Source: Oopsacas minuta (taxonomy: Eukaryota; Porifera; Hexactinellida; Lyssacinosida; Leucopsacidae). Taken from it: a stretch of DNA of 64,000 bases. Made by a program: the position numbers and the translations under genes. Position 1 is the stretch's first letter. The number at the start of each line of letters is the position of its first letter. The stretch spans positions 82,678 through 146,677 of the forward strand of contig JAKMXF010000357.1 of the NCBI GenBank assembly GCA_024704765.1, read 5' to 3'. This document shows positions 1 to 12,130 of the stretch, in pieces. The notes beneath the pieces are model-generated. The model had not been told where the DNA came from. It made no database searches and was given only the letters and a program-made list of their open reading frames with translations.

Positions 1-1170
1 TGTAAACAAGTAGGTTAATTCGTGAATATACTAATTTATAGCTTATGTTTTGTATCCTAAGTCAAGAACATCAAACATATTTCGATTAGTCAGGCTGACC
101 GATACGAAATATACATATAGAGTCACCAAAATTAGCCCGATCGACAAATACTATTCCTATTAGCACTCCGAATATTTTCCAGGTTGAAACCTAACCGACT
201 TGAGTGTTTCCTACAGCCATGCAAGTCTAAACAGTAGTTATTTCTATTTACAGAGGAAGGGAGATTTTCAATAGCTAATTAGACAGGTCAACAGTGTATA
301 TTCATCAAAATATTTTCTAATGTTTTGTATCAAGTTTGATATGCTGATTCCGAATATGTAGTCCAATATAGTACAGCACGTCACAATTTTATTATATTCA
401 TCATGAAAAATGGGGAAATTGCTAAAATTTCGAAATTATTCGAATTGTCGACCTTAAGTGTAATTATGTCTCACTTAATCTAAACGAGCTCTGTACAACT
501 GGAACAGGTAAAAACACTCCATAAATCATATTTTGTATTTTATTTATTTCACTATTGTGCCTATTATTTGATTTCCTTCCCAAAATTAACAGTTTTGGCT
601 ATACAGAGATCTCTCCGATTATTTAGGTGTTACAAAGACCCTATTGTTCTCAAATATCTGTAATTTCTTGGTCATCACTGTTGGCCTGTGTTATCAGTTT
701 TTTTAACCCCTCATGAGTATAGGCGCAGCGCCGGGGAGGGATGGGGGGCTGGCCCCCAAAAATTATTGAATATATTAATCATACCAAGGAATAGTGGAAA
801 AACTGGATATACTTTGACAGGCTGTGCCCCTAAAAATCCTGTTGCTGCTACGCCAATGCTAAGGATGTCAAGGAGGTTACTATTCAAGGAATATGGTAAT
901 TCACATACCATAGTACCTCGAATAATAGCCGGGCGATGATTAATTTCAAGCTCCTTGAGAGGGATTTTTCGATTTTGTAAACACGATAATTACGATATAA
1001 TCATATCAATGTGCTTGCATAATGCGTATTTATCCTTACAAACAGTAGGATAATCATTTTTAGAAGAAGTAAGATTCACTTTAAGCATTATTATACCATC
1101 GGAGCCTCGGGCGATTATTCTAGGGTGCCTCTCATTCAAGGTAATACGCTACCAAAATCCCGTTCTTCTA
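1..1170. other. Intergenic AT-rich DNA, no gene recognised
   Basis: No reading frame here resembles a known protein. A short GC-richer patch near 715-760 and scattered simple AT tracts are the only structure I see. Confidence 0.4.
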
Positions 1171-1173
1171 GAT

Positions 1174-2435
1174 CAGGGGTTTCCAACCTTTTCGAACAAG
1201 GGGCCACATTCCAACTTTATTGCACATAAAGTTCCGATTAATACTTGTGAACTGATAATTTTTGCAATTCATTAAATCAAATTTAAATTATAGCTATATT
1301 TTACTTTACTGTGGAAATTTAATTAGATGTTTGGAATTGTTTTTGCTTGTCAATGTCTGCCGGTACGCTTGATGTAGCGATACGGAGTATTCGGTGAGAT
1401 GTTCGTCTGTCAATTTAGATCTCGTATTTGTTTTAACGTTTTTCATTCTCGAAAAAACTGTTCGCAGCAATATGTACTGCCTAACAGTACAATGAAACGA
1501 AGTGCAAATTGTGAAATATTTGGATAGGACGCTGAGGTAACACATTTACGATAAAATGCTCGGAGATCATGTTCAGCGAAGCCCTCTTAAAATCACTGTC
1601 ATATTGAATGTCAATTAGTTCCAATTGGAACATGGCATGAACAGCATTGACATGAATCCTAAATGGATCTGAAAACAGTTTGAGTTCATCACAGTGTTCA
1701 CTGAAATCCGCAAACCCTAGTTCAAATTCGTTTCTTAAAATTTCAATGAGAGCAGAATATTTTTCATACTCCACTATCGTTCCATCCCTAGTAGATAGAG
1801 TTGTGAAATGTACAATTTTCTTGTTAATCAACTGTGTATGAATCAATTCTAATTTTGAATGAACACTTTTACATGTTCATACAGTTTGTTGACACATTGC
1901 TCCTTTCCTTGTAGCTTCATATTAAGTTCCGCGAGATACTCGGTAATATCAACTAGAAATGCCAAGTCTTTCAACAATTAATCATCTTCCATAAAGCTTA
2001 CATACTTTTCCTTGCTCTACATAAAGAATTTAATTCTTTAAGTAGGGAATAGAATCTGGCAAGAGTGGCCGCTCTGCTGAGCCTGCGAACATAGTTGAAA
2101 TAAATGACATCGTCGTGGTCAGATCTACTTCTGCAAGAAAGGCCTGAAATTTTCTGTGATTGATTCCCTTAGATGTAATGAAATTGACTTTTTCCATCAC
2201 ATGTTTTATCTTTAGGGCTTTTGCACACGGTTGCTGTTGGTGAATGATGCAGTGATGTGTAATGACTTCATGAGATACATATTTAAGCATTAGACTAGAG
2301 AATTATGCTTTTCTATCAGCGCAGGGCTCCATCAGTTGTTATGTCACAAACTTCGTCCGAACTTAGATTGAATTTCATCATTACATTTTTACTTCTTTGA
2401 AAATGTCTTGTCCTGTTGTTTAAGTGCTAGTGCCC
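1174..2435 (-). pseudogene. Truncated hAT transposase (GTF2IRD2/ZBED-like), dead copy
   Basis: This is the C-terminal two thirds of the same hAT transposase found complete at 15557-17355. Matching pieces are HHCIIHQQQPCAKALK (around 2230), a middle part at 1481-1846, and a C-terminal part at 1306-1545. The left end starts with CAGGGGTTTCCAACCTTTTC, a diverged version of the terminal repeat of the 15361 element, and is followed by a similar 'gggcca' stretch. Homology stops near 2435, inside the region before the second catalytic Asp, so the 5' part of the gene and the other terminus are missing. Several frameshifts and stops show it is inactive. I infer an old 5'-truncated copy. Confidence 0.8.
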
Positions 2436-2924
2436 TCCTGTTTATTAAGGAAATTGAATTTTAAGTTACGAAAGAAGGTATCTATAAATTTTGAAGGGGT
2501 TATGATTGAGAAATAACTTCAAGAATCGAACTCAAAGATAGAATTCTTAATACCCAAAAACCGGAGAAATAATCGATTTTTGCAGTCAGTTGCTGGTGAT
2601 AATTTTACTGTTTCACGGAAATATCGATATTGTTATAAAAGGATATATCTTAACTTTTGATAGCATAACAATAATTGAAAATCAGGCAGATTTAGGGCAA
2701 GAAATTTGAATTTGAACTGTCTCTACTTTATGATTCATCCATCCCCTACCACTGTCACTCCCGACTTAAAAATTGAATTCCTCTAGCTCCGCGAGTTGTT
2801 AATATGTCTTAATGAAATTTAATTTTCATAAACGTCCATATCACCAAAGTATGCATATAGAATTTCAGAATCTAATTCTGACTTTTAGGTATGTAAGTTC
2901 AAGGGGGTCGTGACTCTAAAAATT

Positions 2925-3095
2925 TTAACCAAAAAAGTAACTAAAAATAAAAACATATTGCGTAAAACGTTCAACTCTCCTTTTTCCAATGATACTAATT
3001 TCGTTTAGATCTGATGATGATAAGCGAATCAAATTAATGACTGTATTCACCCTTGTTGAATAGTCTGCTAACTTGTTCGTATAATTTTTCAAAAT
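2925..3095 (-). repeat. Dispersed repeat, copy 1 of 3
   Basis: The reverse complement reads CAGATCTAAACGAAATTAGT, then ATCATTGG, then GTTGAACGTTTTACGCAATA. It is clearly the same sequence as 54890-55050 (+) and, more diverged, 60010-60115 (+). The adjoining mariner scrap may be part of the same decayed element. Function unknown. Confidence 0.6.
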
Positions 3096-3126
3096 AAAAT
3101 ATTCCCAAAAGTAAGAAATTTTAAAC

Positions 3127-3411
3127 TCATAATGCATCAAAGAAAATTGAACACAGGACATTCTGATCTCCGAAGTCCACCTTAGGAATGAGAGGAGGCG
3201 CCTCACCTTTTACGATCCATACATTATTTGTTTCTTTGCATAGTGGCTCCTCGTATCTTATCCAAGTCTCGTCACCAGTAATGATTTCTGCTCGCCTTCT
3301 TGGTTCCGAGTCTTTATACTCGGAGAGCATTTTCTTGCACAAGTTACTCGACGGTCCTTTTTGGTTCTTTGTAAGGGAAAATGCGGGATCACATGGGAAC
3401 GAGACAAACAC
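3127..3411 (-). pseudogene. Mariner transposase fragment (Mos1/SETMAR-like)
   Basis: A frame of about 94 residues contains IITGDETWIRYEEP and VWIVKGEAPPLIPKV. These match the region around the first catalytic Asp of classical mariner transposases (ITGDETW...). The rest of the element (helix-turn-helix part, second Asp, third acidic residue, terminal repeats) is not visible. It differs from the DD37D mariners at 52-64 kb. It is a scrap of an old insertion. Confidence 0.7.
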
Positions 3412-3544
3412 AAAAATTGGAAATCCAAAAAAAATTTTACTTGATAATAAAATGTTAACTATAATATTGAACTCTAATTTTTAAACTGAAAAATATAGTT
3501 AGAAAATCGAAAAATTTCTTGAATGAAGCGCCTTCGCCCTGTAC

Positions 3545-3725
3545 ACCCCTGATACAAGGGTATTTTAGGCCTGGCTTGGACAAGTTTGAGTCTTGGACGA
3601 AAATTCACACCTTTAACGAAATTATGACATCATTGTCACCTTTTTGGAATTTCGAAAAATCACAATATTAACCAATCCTCAGTTAAAATACATGATTCAA
3701 TCACAGCTATCCCTCAATGTGACAA
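3545..3725 (-). repeat. Dispersed repeat R1, copy 1 of 4
   Basis: The sequence shares, in reverse orientation, the blocks of R1 found at 5155-5375, 11145-11335 and 48085-48245: a 'cctgtgatt' block, an 'atgtgatttttc' block, a 'tgacgtcat'-like block, 'ataggtgtgaa', and a 'ggcccaaaatacccctgtat' block. No coding capacity is seen. It is likely a non-autonomous transposon. Confidence 0.6.
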
Positions 3726-3899
3726 ATGTCCTGATGTCCTGATTCTGATCTAAAGCTTACTCATAATGGGATTATGACGTCATCATGACTGTACAAAAAA
3801 TCCAAATTTCTAAAAATTTCAGAATTTCAAAGTACCCGACGCAAGAAGTGCCGCGATTACTAACAAAAAGCGACATAGCATCACCAGTGTCACAATAGA

Positions 3900-5110
3900 A
3901 GACCGTTGAATGTAATTTGGATTTAACTATTCTGTGAATTCCAGGCACGTAGTGTCGAGTATACTAATAACACTATAAAATTAGCCGTTTAAATTAGAAT
4001 ACTTAAGCCACGTAACCTGGAGCACTAAGCTGTCATACAGCGACCTAGCGAAGCGCGCTAGTACAGATTAATTCGTTTTAATAGTATAGATTTCCATTTA
4101 TGGGAAAATTTGATTAACAACTTTCTTTACAATGTTTGAATGTGGACTTACTACATAATCATATATTTACCTTATCAAACTCGTTTATACTCAAAATTGA
4201 CTATGTTCTAGCACTCAAACAGCCCTGTCAGTAATTGGACCTGGGTTACGCAACAGGATGGAACAAATTCCATGTGATTTCGGTATTACAGAAACGGTAC
4301 ATTTAGGCCGGACTAAATTTACAGCATATTTTTGGTACAAGTTAACAAACGTTATACGCTAAAATATTCAGAAATGTGTCTAAAAATGTATCAAGTAAGC
4401 ATATATTTGTTAAACTATGTCATCCTTTGATGCCTTGTAGAAAGTTAATTGTCTTACTTTTACTTTGTCCAGTCTAACTCAAATATGATACTTCCCCGCG
4501 ATGTCAAGGCAATTAGTTCCTTCAGTCTAGAGTTTTCTTCACTAAGGTTGGCAAGTACAGTGCAACCTCTGTAAGTGGGGCCCCTATAAATTGAGAACCT
4601 CTATAAGTGGGGAATGGGAATACTAAAATGGAAATTAAGCCTCACACCATTGAATTTACCCCTAAAAGTGAGGACTTTTACGAAACATTTCTTGAATAAT
4701 GAATTTTTGAGCTAAATTTAGAAAAAATATGATGAATTGAAATTTTGGTGAGAAGCAAATTTCTTAACAATTTTGCATATTCAACGAACAATCTTAGGTC
4801 TCATTATATTAATTCTTTTGATAATTTGATAGTAAATGTATTAATCATAAATGTTGAATGAAAGTCATGATATCTCTGACGAATAATGCAAGCCATCAAT
4901 AAGAATATATAGTAGAACCTCGTTAATTCGAGCACACGCGCTTCGCCTGCTAGGTCGCGAGAGCTTATTTCCGTAGGTTAGCTAAGTATTAAAGGTAAAA
5001 TTATTAGCGCATTTAGTGGCTACGCGAAGGGGAATACTCGACATTTCGTGCCTCGAGTGTATAAAATAGCAGAAAGTGTAATAACCATGGTTCATCCAAA
5101 TTACATCTAA
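3900..5110. repeat. Large imperfect inverted repeat with GCACG(T/A)AGTGTCGAG motifs
   Basis: The left arm (about 3908-4080) and right arm (about 4915-5105) are imperfect inverted copies. Shared blocks, in order, are 'tgtaatttggat', the palindrome-like 'ggcacgtagtgtcgagtat' (3944-3962; reverse at 5036-5056), and 'cgacctagcgaagcgcgctag' (reverse near 4930-4955). Between the arms at 4558-4690 is a Tigger-like terminal sequence (CAGTGCAACCTCTGTAAGTG...). I infer a foldback-type element carrying another insertion. Confidence 0.5.
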
Positions 5111-5154
5111 ATGGTAATTCCATGATGAGTTAGCATTTGGCCAGTGATAACTTT

Positions 5155-5375
5155 AGGACATTTAGCATATTGAGGCGTACCTGTGATTAAAATTTAAACC
5201 TCCTAACATTATTTTGGCCGAGGATGGCTAATAATGTGATTTTTCGAAAGTACAAAATGGTGACAGTTACGTTAAATTTCTTCATAGGTGTGAATTTTAT
5301 CCAGGACTCGTACCAATCTGTGCCAAGCCCAAATACCCTCGTATGCCAAAAATCATCGCTGGTGGGTCATTCCAT
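5155..5375 (+). repeat. Dispersed repeat R1, copy 2 of 4
   Basis: The copy starts with TAGCATATTGAGGCGTACCT and ends in 'cgtatgccaaaaat'. It has the same block order as the 11145 and 48085 copies. The short open frame across it is not conserved in the other copies, so it is not treated as a gene. Confidence 0.6.
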
Positions 5376-5399
5376 AATAATTAAATCAAAGCTACCTGG

Positions 5400-7170
5400 G
5401 TGGAGATATCAAATTTACCCTTTATTCTACCAAAGTTCTGGCTTATCTAGTTTCAACGAATTTGTATGATTGGACGCTTATTATTTTGAGTCTCCCTTGT
5501 TACTTTGATTATACTTCCTGATATCTGTGCCTAAATTAGTATTATATTTATATATATATATATTAAGTAGGATACTTTGTTTAAAATGTATCAAACGCGG
5601 TCCGCCGATCACAGTCCTCGCCCTGAATTTTAAATTTAAAAATCTTAATCCATAGACCATACCAATCGTATCATATTGAATCAAATATACGTATTTACTA
5701 TAATCATACAGTAGAACCCCATTGTGGGGGAATCTCCTGATATCCGCCCACTACCCTTACATAATTTCAAAGGTAACTGTTCTTTAACCAGAGATTTTTG
5801 AGTGAATATGTTAGGCCTTCCTTCAACGACATATTCAACGTTATTTGATCAATGGCTTTCTAGATACTGTCAGGGTCGTTTAAAGTGAACCCCCACAAGA
5901 CGAAAAATCTTTTTAAGTGTAGACGGGTTGATAGTAAGCGAATCTGACAGTATAAATTATAACTGACTGGTGTAACTTGGTATAGGGAAATATGAGCGGC
6001 CAGGTAGTTAGGGAAGTATTTAGATATGTCATCCAGACAGACAATTGTAACTGGAAATGTGCGAAAGGAAAGAATGTCTAAGCGTGCGAAAATTGAACAA
6101 ATACCATATCGCAAGTAAAATTATGGTAAAAGATTCTAGTCTATAAGGTAGTATATTTTATACGGGCCATTTGGGTCACCTAGTCACAAGATATTATGGC
6201 TGTGAATTGATATGGAAAAACTGACCTCAGGGTTATTTGTAGTTACATTTTTATAGGGAAGTGGTTCTCAACGGTGTATCGGAGCACATATATATGCCTC
6301 AGAATATTGTTAATCGGATACCCAAAATACCACTGTCAAAAAATTTGTTTAATATGCTTTCAGGAGCTTAGATTCTGGCCTTAGGATATGACAGTACAAG
6401 AAGTCAAGAAAAAGATCTCCTAAACACCATCAATTACATGTACATGGTATAATTCTAGGAAATGCTAACATCATGTTTATATGATATTAGGACTGTTGCA
6501 TGAGATAGTTTTCGTCCAAACACTATATCTATTATCTACTTACTGAATGATATTGACACTGGTAATAGAATCAAATCAAATACTCGTCAATCATCAAATC
6601 AACAACGAAATATACGCTGAACATTCGGTGCTTGTTGTGGTTTAATGACAATATATTTTGTAGATGTCATATGATGATGTCATCCAGTGATGACAATAAC
6701 TTAATGTGATAAGGGGGGTCAATATCTCACTGAGATTAGAGTAGATTAATGACCCCTTAGGCATCCATGGTTCCTTTAATAGATGCGGTCATTATTATAG
6801 CGGGTCAATAATATCTCATACAACAGAACTCACCCTTAAAGGTGTCCTTTGAAACTTATAGATGAAATAAGTGTGACTTTGTTCGAATAAGGTTGAAAAA
6901 CACAGGCATAGAGTATATAAGTATATGGCTTAAATTGGAAAACTTAATCAGCCTTCTTGATGATATATATGCCCTTCTATCATGTAGCTAATGGATTACT
7001 GTATACAATAATATTTGAACATGTCGATAAAGTTTCACTCACTCACAAAGTTGCCTACAGCAATTTCACAGAATGAAATCCAAACTAGTATAGTACAAGG
7101 ATGCTTTACGATATATACATAAATATATAGAAGAACCTAAGTCAATGTTAGTAAAGTTACACTATTAGAA
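5400..7170. other. Intergenic, no gene recognised
   Basis: The stretch holds a TA-rich microsatellite near 5548-5565 and a Tigger-like terminus at 5709 (CAGTAGAACCCCATTGTGG). Otherwise it is unclassified AT-rich DNA. It lies downstream of the twinfilin gene and would contain its 3' end; I did not find a clear AATAAA there. Confidence 0.35.
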
Positions 7171-7178
7171 GAGTATTC

Positions 7179-8246
7179 CTAATTATAAAAATTTCCAAAC
7201 TCAGGATTAATACAGTCTTCTACCTTAGGACGGACACCTTGGCTATGCTTGCTTCTGTGAGGAGGTTTAGGTTTTGAGAAATTGTTAGCAGGTGCCATTT
7301 TGGGAGGATGGATTTCATTGAGTAAAGATTTTTCAGAAAATTCATCATCAGTACTCAACTCAATTCTCTTAAGAACATCTAAACCTTTATCCTGAATTTG
7401 TGAAAGAAAACCAGATATTGAGGAAGAATATAACATGCGTTCCTTTATACTACAGGTATATCCAGGAGAGTAGTATACAAATATTATCGGATCATCAGAA
7501 GCGCCTTCATAAGAGTGATTAAACCTGTAGATATAATATCGAGGAGATTTAGGAGGGAAAGTGTCTTTCAATTCTGTTGGTGACCTATTTCCGCTTAGTG
7601 TGCATAATATTTTCTCCCTAGATATATCAATAGAAACTTCGATAAAGTTGATATTCCCAGACTTGAATGCTTTAAATTCACTCCAAAATTCCTCTTGTAT
7701 AGGGAAACTAAGTCCTCCTATATGAGAGCTCCGATCTTGAGTACCGGCACCTCGTGTTTCGTTCACCTCCATGTCAACTAAGATTTGTTCTTCCACCGTT
7801 AGCGGGTTAGGAGCTTCCTTTGATTCGAGGAAAGAGCGATAGCCATCTAGAGTAAGATCTTTCTTCTCGGTACCAAAAATTTCTACCTTAATATTGTCGC
7901 TTCCAAATTCTTTCTTCACAATCGAGCGAGAAGCTGAATACAACATTTTTTGTCTAGAAGTGGCAGTATCTGGTGAAAAGACTAAAAACAACCACTGATA
8001 TTGACCAAAAGAGTTTTTTACATCAAGCCTATAGAAAATATAACGAGGTTCTTCATCACTCACATATGGGATCACAAGTTCGTCATACTCTATGTCCCAT
8101 TCTAATTGAGGAAGTTGCGAAAAGGATAAGACCAACTTCTCTCCTTCTATTCTTACAACAACGATGCGCAAGAGACCCTTGCGAGCATCTGCGAAGGAAT
8201 TCTGAAGCCCATCATCCAATGTTAGTCCTGAATGTAGACTACTCAT
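7179..8246 (-). CDS. twf: Twinfilin, two ADF-H domains, single exon
   Basis: Twinfilin sequesters ADP-actin monomers, caps barbed ends and binds capping protein in the cytoplasm. The 355-residue frame is full length for the family (usually about 340-350). ADF-H domain 1 spans roughly residues 3-140, with the actin-binding stretch RQKMLYSASRSIVKKEFG. ADF-H domain 2 spans roughly 175-315, with CSIKERMLYSS. The C-terminal tail FSKPKPPHRSK is the basic segment that binds capping protein and phosphoinositides. I chose the Met at 8244-8246 (MSSLHSGL...) because known twinfilins start there; two codons before it a longer frame adds only an unconserved decapeptide. The stop is TAG at 7179-7181. There is no intron, unlike most animal twinfilins, but no disabling mutation is present, so it is probably the functional gene rather than a dead retrocopy. 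Confidence 0.95.
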   Translation of the reverse strand: MSSLHSGLTLDDGLQNSFADARKGLLRIVVVRIEGEKLVLSFSQLPQLEWDIEYDELVIPYVSDEEPRYIFYRLDVKNSFGQYQWLFLVFSPDTATSRQKMLYSASRSIVKKEFGSDNIKVEIFGTEKKDLTLDGYRSFLESKEAPNPLTVEEQILVDMEVNETRGAGTQDRSSHIGGLSFPIQEEFWSEFKAFKSGNINFIEVSIDISREKILCTLSGNRSPTELKDTFPPKSPRYYIYRFNHSYEGASDDPIIFVYYSPGYTCSIKERMLYSSSISGFLSQIQDKGLDVLKRIELSTDDEFSEKSLLNEIHPPKMAPANNFSKPKPPHRSKHSQGVRPKVEDCINPEFGNFYN

Positions 8247-8410
8247 TATTTCTAATAGTAAAAAGCAATTAGTCAAATGAGGAATTTAAGGGTCGTAACA
8301 GGGTTGATTTAACCCAAAACAGGCCAAACTGCCCGGTATATTTCGGTTCTGACCAAAACCGGAAACGATTTAATTAACGGTATTCATAATAGGAATCGGT
8401 TACTCTATGG

Positions 8411-9029
8411 CAGCGTTTCTTAACCTTTTCATACCTCAGCACCCCCTGTAGTCAGTCTTAGCACTTCAGCAGCCCTTACATGGAACTACAAGTATTACAG
8501 TGCCCCTCTGTAACAAGGATGAAATCAGACAAGAAATGCACTGTTTCATAATTGATTGTATTTACTTAGATTACTCCATTAAAAATCCAACTCAATCAGA
8601 AAGAAAATGTAACTTTAGATATCACGAACACCTAACTCACAAAAATACTTATATGGAATCCAGTTCCTTAGAACTGAACTGGTTTTACTTTACGCACAGT
8701 TTTATATTTCAGCTTATGGGTTCGTTTTAAATACCGATTTCCTTATATTGAAGTTCAGTTCCATGGAACTGGATTCCATACCAGTATAATTATTCCCTAT
8801 CACAAATCTGTGACAGAAAAGAACTCAAGTAAGTAACATAGAAAGAAAAATATAAGTTAAATACAACTAATTTATAGCCAGACAATACTATATGTAGTAA
8901 AGACAGCTGAATGTTTCGATATTTATCCTGAAGCATCTGCCAGCCTGAAATGTTATCTAGAACCTAAACAAAAACATCGTACAGCACATAGTAGAATCCT
9001 TATCCAGCACCCCAGGTTAAGAAACGCTA
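8411..9029. mobile_element. Non-autonomous hAT element (MITE) with 8-bp target duplication
   Basis: The termini are inverted repeats: CAGCGTTTCTTAACC at 8411 and GGTTAAGAAACGCTA ending at 9029. Both ends are flanked by the direct repeat CTCTATGG (8403-8410 and 9030-9037), the 8-bp duplication typical of hAT elements. The interior has a second inverted pair, GGAATCCAGTTC near 8656 and GAACTGGATTCC near 8767. No transposase is encoded. It lies about 160 bp upstream of the twinfilin start codon. Confidence 0.85.
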
Positions 9030-9593
9030 CTCTATGGTATACCCTATGACCAGTTATTTGAACGTTCAAAAAGACTGCATATATAGAGTCAAAGCTCATT
9101 TTATCGCATAAATTCCATTCAAAGTACATACAATCCTACTTAAAACTAGTTATAAATTCAAGAATATGAAAATGGCCAGGATGGTTCGTTAAAGAATTAG
9201 TTGAGAGAAGCTGATAGAGTGATAGAAAAAAATTCCTACATAATAGGTCGGGTAGTATATGTATTCCAGCTTCTAGCATTCCATCACTCCACTTGTTGAA
9301 GGGAGGAAGGGTGGGACTGCATAAATCATTGTCTAATTAGTCCACTTCGTAGAAATCCAAATCGACATCGCCTTTCGAGACTTCGAATTATAAAATATAC
9401 TGCGTGGGTCCACCAGACAATGATATATAATTGGATAGCTCATTTAACCGTTAGTTAGGGCAGTTCTATGAAAAGCTGCTGAATCTCGAGAGGTATTGAG
9501 GTTCAAAAAGAGAGAACACATATTATAGATGAGTTTAATGAATTATGTAACTTATACTATAAAACGCAATTAATCTATATGTGTATATATTTA

Positions 9594-10958
9594 CAGTGCG
9601 TTCAGAAAATATTGGCATTGAATTTGATTTTGTTCCATTCAATATCTATGATAAGAATGATCAAAATTATATGTTTTCTAATAATTCGGTACTCCCTCAA
9701 ATAGAATATACATGAGTAACTAACATATAGCTAATAATTTATCTTTTTACCTCGACCTTTGAGGCATAACCGAATTCTATTGTCCATTGATAGACAAAAT
9801 GGCTTTAAAAATACAGGGTCAATTATGTTCCATATCTCCAAAATACCTTTCTTCAACTCATTTGAGTTTGTATATCTCTTTTTTAGGAGTCTCTTCTTTA
9901 GTACAGCCCAAAGATTCTCGATTGGGTAAGATCGGGGCTATTGGAGGGGCAGTCGATCTGATGTGCGACAAATTCCTGTTTCCAAGCCTTTGCTGCGTTT
10001 CCTGTATGTATAGGACTGTTACCCTCCTGTAATACCCATTGATTTCCGGAAAGCATTAGCTTATTGTATAAGTCACTCACTTAGAACTATTTTGTATCCT
10101 TCCTGGTTGAAGTTTTCGGTGAAAATTTTAAGATTTGTTTCGTCCATTACCGAAATACCATCCCAAATATGGAGCTTCGATGGATGTTTGAAAGTTGGCA
10201 GGTTAATGGGCTGTCCTTTCTTTGTCCATACATATATCTTGCCTGAATTCATCGATATTGAGCATTCATCAGAAAAGATCACGTTAGACCAGTTCTGACC
10301 CCTCATTAATTTACACCATTCTAGTCGTTTAGTAAATATGGAGTTGTGACAAGGTGAAATACTTACTGCCTGGCGATATTATAAGCCTCTCCCCTTCATT
10401 TCTTCCGATAGTGTGCTTTGGGAACCGGAGTACTCAATTTTGCTAGACATTAATTCAGAGTGATCCTTGAATTGTGTTCAACGAGTGCCATAATCCTATT
10501 CCTATCAGACTTGTGCAATATTTGAGGTCGGACCTGTTCCTTTCTTATGAGTCAAGCTCTTTTTGTTAGAAATAGACTTCAAAACACGATATACTGTCCG
10601 CTCGGGTATAGCTAGTCGTCTCGATATTCCAGTCGCTTTTGTTATCCCAGCATCAAAGAGTTCCTTTATTCTGATTCTATTATTTTCCTGAGCCTTCATA
10701 CCAAAATTGTGGAAAAATATTGTCAGTGAAAGTCGGAAAATATGGGTCTAAAATGTGTGAACAAAAATAATAAGCACATATTTAATGTCAAAGATCATTT
10801 GGGATAGATAATGCAGAAATTTAGAATGTCAGTCGATCCATACATTTTAGGTGGGGTATATTATATGTTGTTATAACTTAGAAGACTAAAAAGGTTGTTT
10901 TAGAATATTTGTAAGGATATGAAATAGTATTTATTGCCAATAACTTCCGAACGCACTG
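9594..10958 (-). mobile_element. Tc1-like element, inactive
   Basis: The inverted termini begin CAGTGCGTTCAGAAAATATT at the left and CAGTGCGTTCGGAAGTTATT at the right (reverse strand), each next to a TA target duplication. On the minus strand the pieces of a Tc1-type transposase are in order: a helix-turn-helix start (10699-10505, with ISRRLAIPERTVYRVLK), the first Asp region (IFSDECSISMNS, 10306-10073), and QEGNSPIHTGNAAKAWKQ (10080-9898), where the second catalytic Asp is replaced by Gly. The third acidic motif is degraded (SNSPDLTQSRIFGLY). Frameshifts separate all three parts. Confidence 0.85.
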
Positions 10959-11144
10959 TATACTCGCTGCGCGACAGCTTAGGGCCTCAGGTTAGCAAAG
11001 TATTGAACAGCTACATTTCTTGATGCTTTTTGTCACTACGCGACGGGATTAAATTTTGTAGAAATTTAAATTGTTTATTTCAAAAATATCGAAATTTGGA
11101 GAATAGATATTTTTATACAGTCATGATGACGTCAGAACGTGTGG

Positions 11145-11335
11145 CATATTAAGGGGTACCTGTGATTCAATTCCAAACTTCTATCATGCATATTGGCTGA
11201 GCAGTGGTAAAGAATGTGATTTTTCTAGAATCAAAAAAGCTGATTTCGTCATAGGTGTGAAATTTCGACCAATACTCGAACTTGTCCGATCAAGGCCCAA
11301 AATACCCCTGTATGCCAAAAATTAGCCCTGGGGTC
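11145..11335 (+). repeat. Dispersed repeat R1, copy 3 of 4
   Basis: The copy shows the R1 block order from 'ggcatattaaggggtacctg' through 'gaatgtgatttttc' and 'ataggtgtgaaatttcgacc' to 'ggcccaaaatacccctgtat'. It follows the Tc1 element directly and precedes a Tigger-like terminus. Confidence 0.65.
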
Positions 11336-11409
11336 TTCCAGTTTCTTCAATCAATCAGGGACATACAAACATATAAATATATATGCAAATATACATAAAT
11401 ACACCTATA

Positions 11410-12130
11410 CAGTTGAAGCCGCTTAATCGGGACACCTCGGGAGTCAATATTTTGTCCGATTAACCGATTACGATTATTTAAGTATTCAAAACTAGTTTTT
11501 CATGGTCACATGACCAGATATATCTTATTTCTATACTACTAATCCTGATTTATCTAGGGTCTAGTAGAGAATGGTTGTAGTAAGGGTATAGTTCCGCTTC
11601 AAGAGGTCATAAAATGCGTTACGATATATACTTAGAAATTAACTAAATATAGTTTAAATAATATGCACGTGCTTATTACTGCAACCCATGCAAAACGTTT
11701 GGATATCCAACAGTCTGGTCATTATTGAGGGAATTAGACACGGTGGAATAGCCAATAGAACCTGAGGCGAGTGAGCAACTTTAATAATCTTGGTTAGTAA
11801 ATGGTAATCGCATTGGTGTTGTATTGTTATGGTTCTAGATAATATTCAAATTCTTAGTTTTAAAATAAACCATTTTACAATGATTCTGATTAAATATACA
11901 ATCGTTTAAATGGGATAGAAATCCCAATTAAGCGAATATAATTCATACTCGGTTAATCGGGATAAGAAATCCTGAATAACCGATTATGAACTTTCAAATA
12001 TTCAGTTAATCGGATATACAATCCCGATTAACCGATTCAATGTCCTAATTATCCGACGATTTATCTATGTAAAAATCTTTTCCCAAACCATTGTCCGGTT
12101 TAAGCGGATATCCCGATTATCCGAGTCCTG
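11410..12130. mobile_element. Tigger/pogo-like non-autonomous element, right end unclear
   Basis: The left end is TA followed by CAGTTGAAGCCGCTTAATCG, a Tigger-type terminus. The interior repeats phrases such as 'ccgattaaccgatta' and 'aatcccgattaa' many times. Near 12100 it ends in 'taagcggatatcccgattat', as in Tigger subterminal regions, but the expected terminal '...cttcaactg' plus TA is absent. No transposase frame is seen. Confidence 0.55.
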
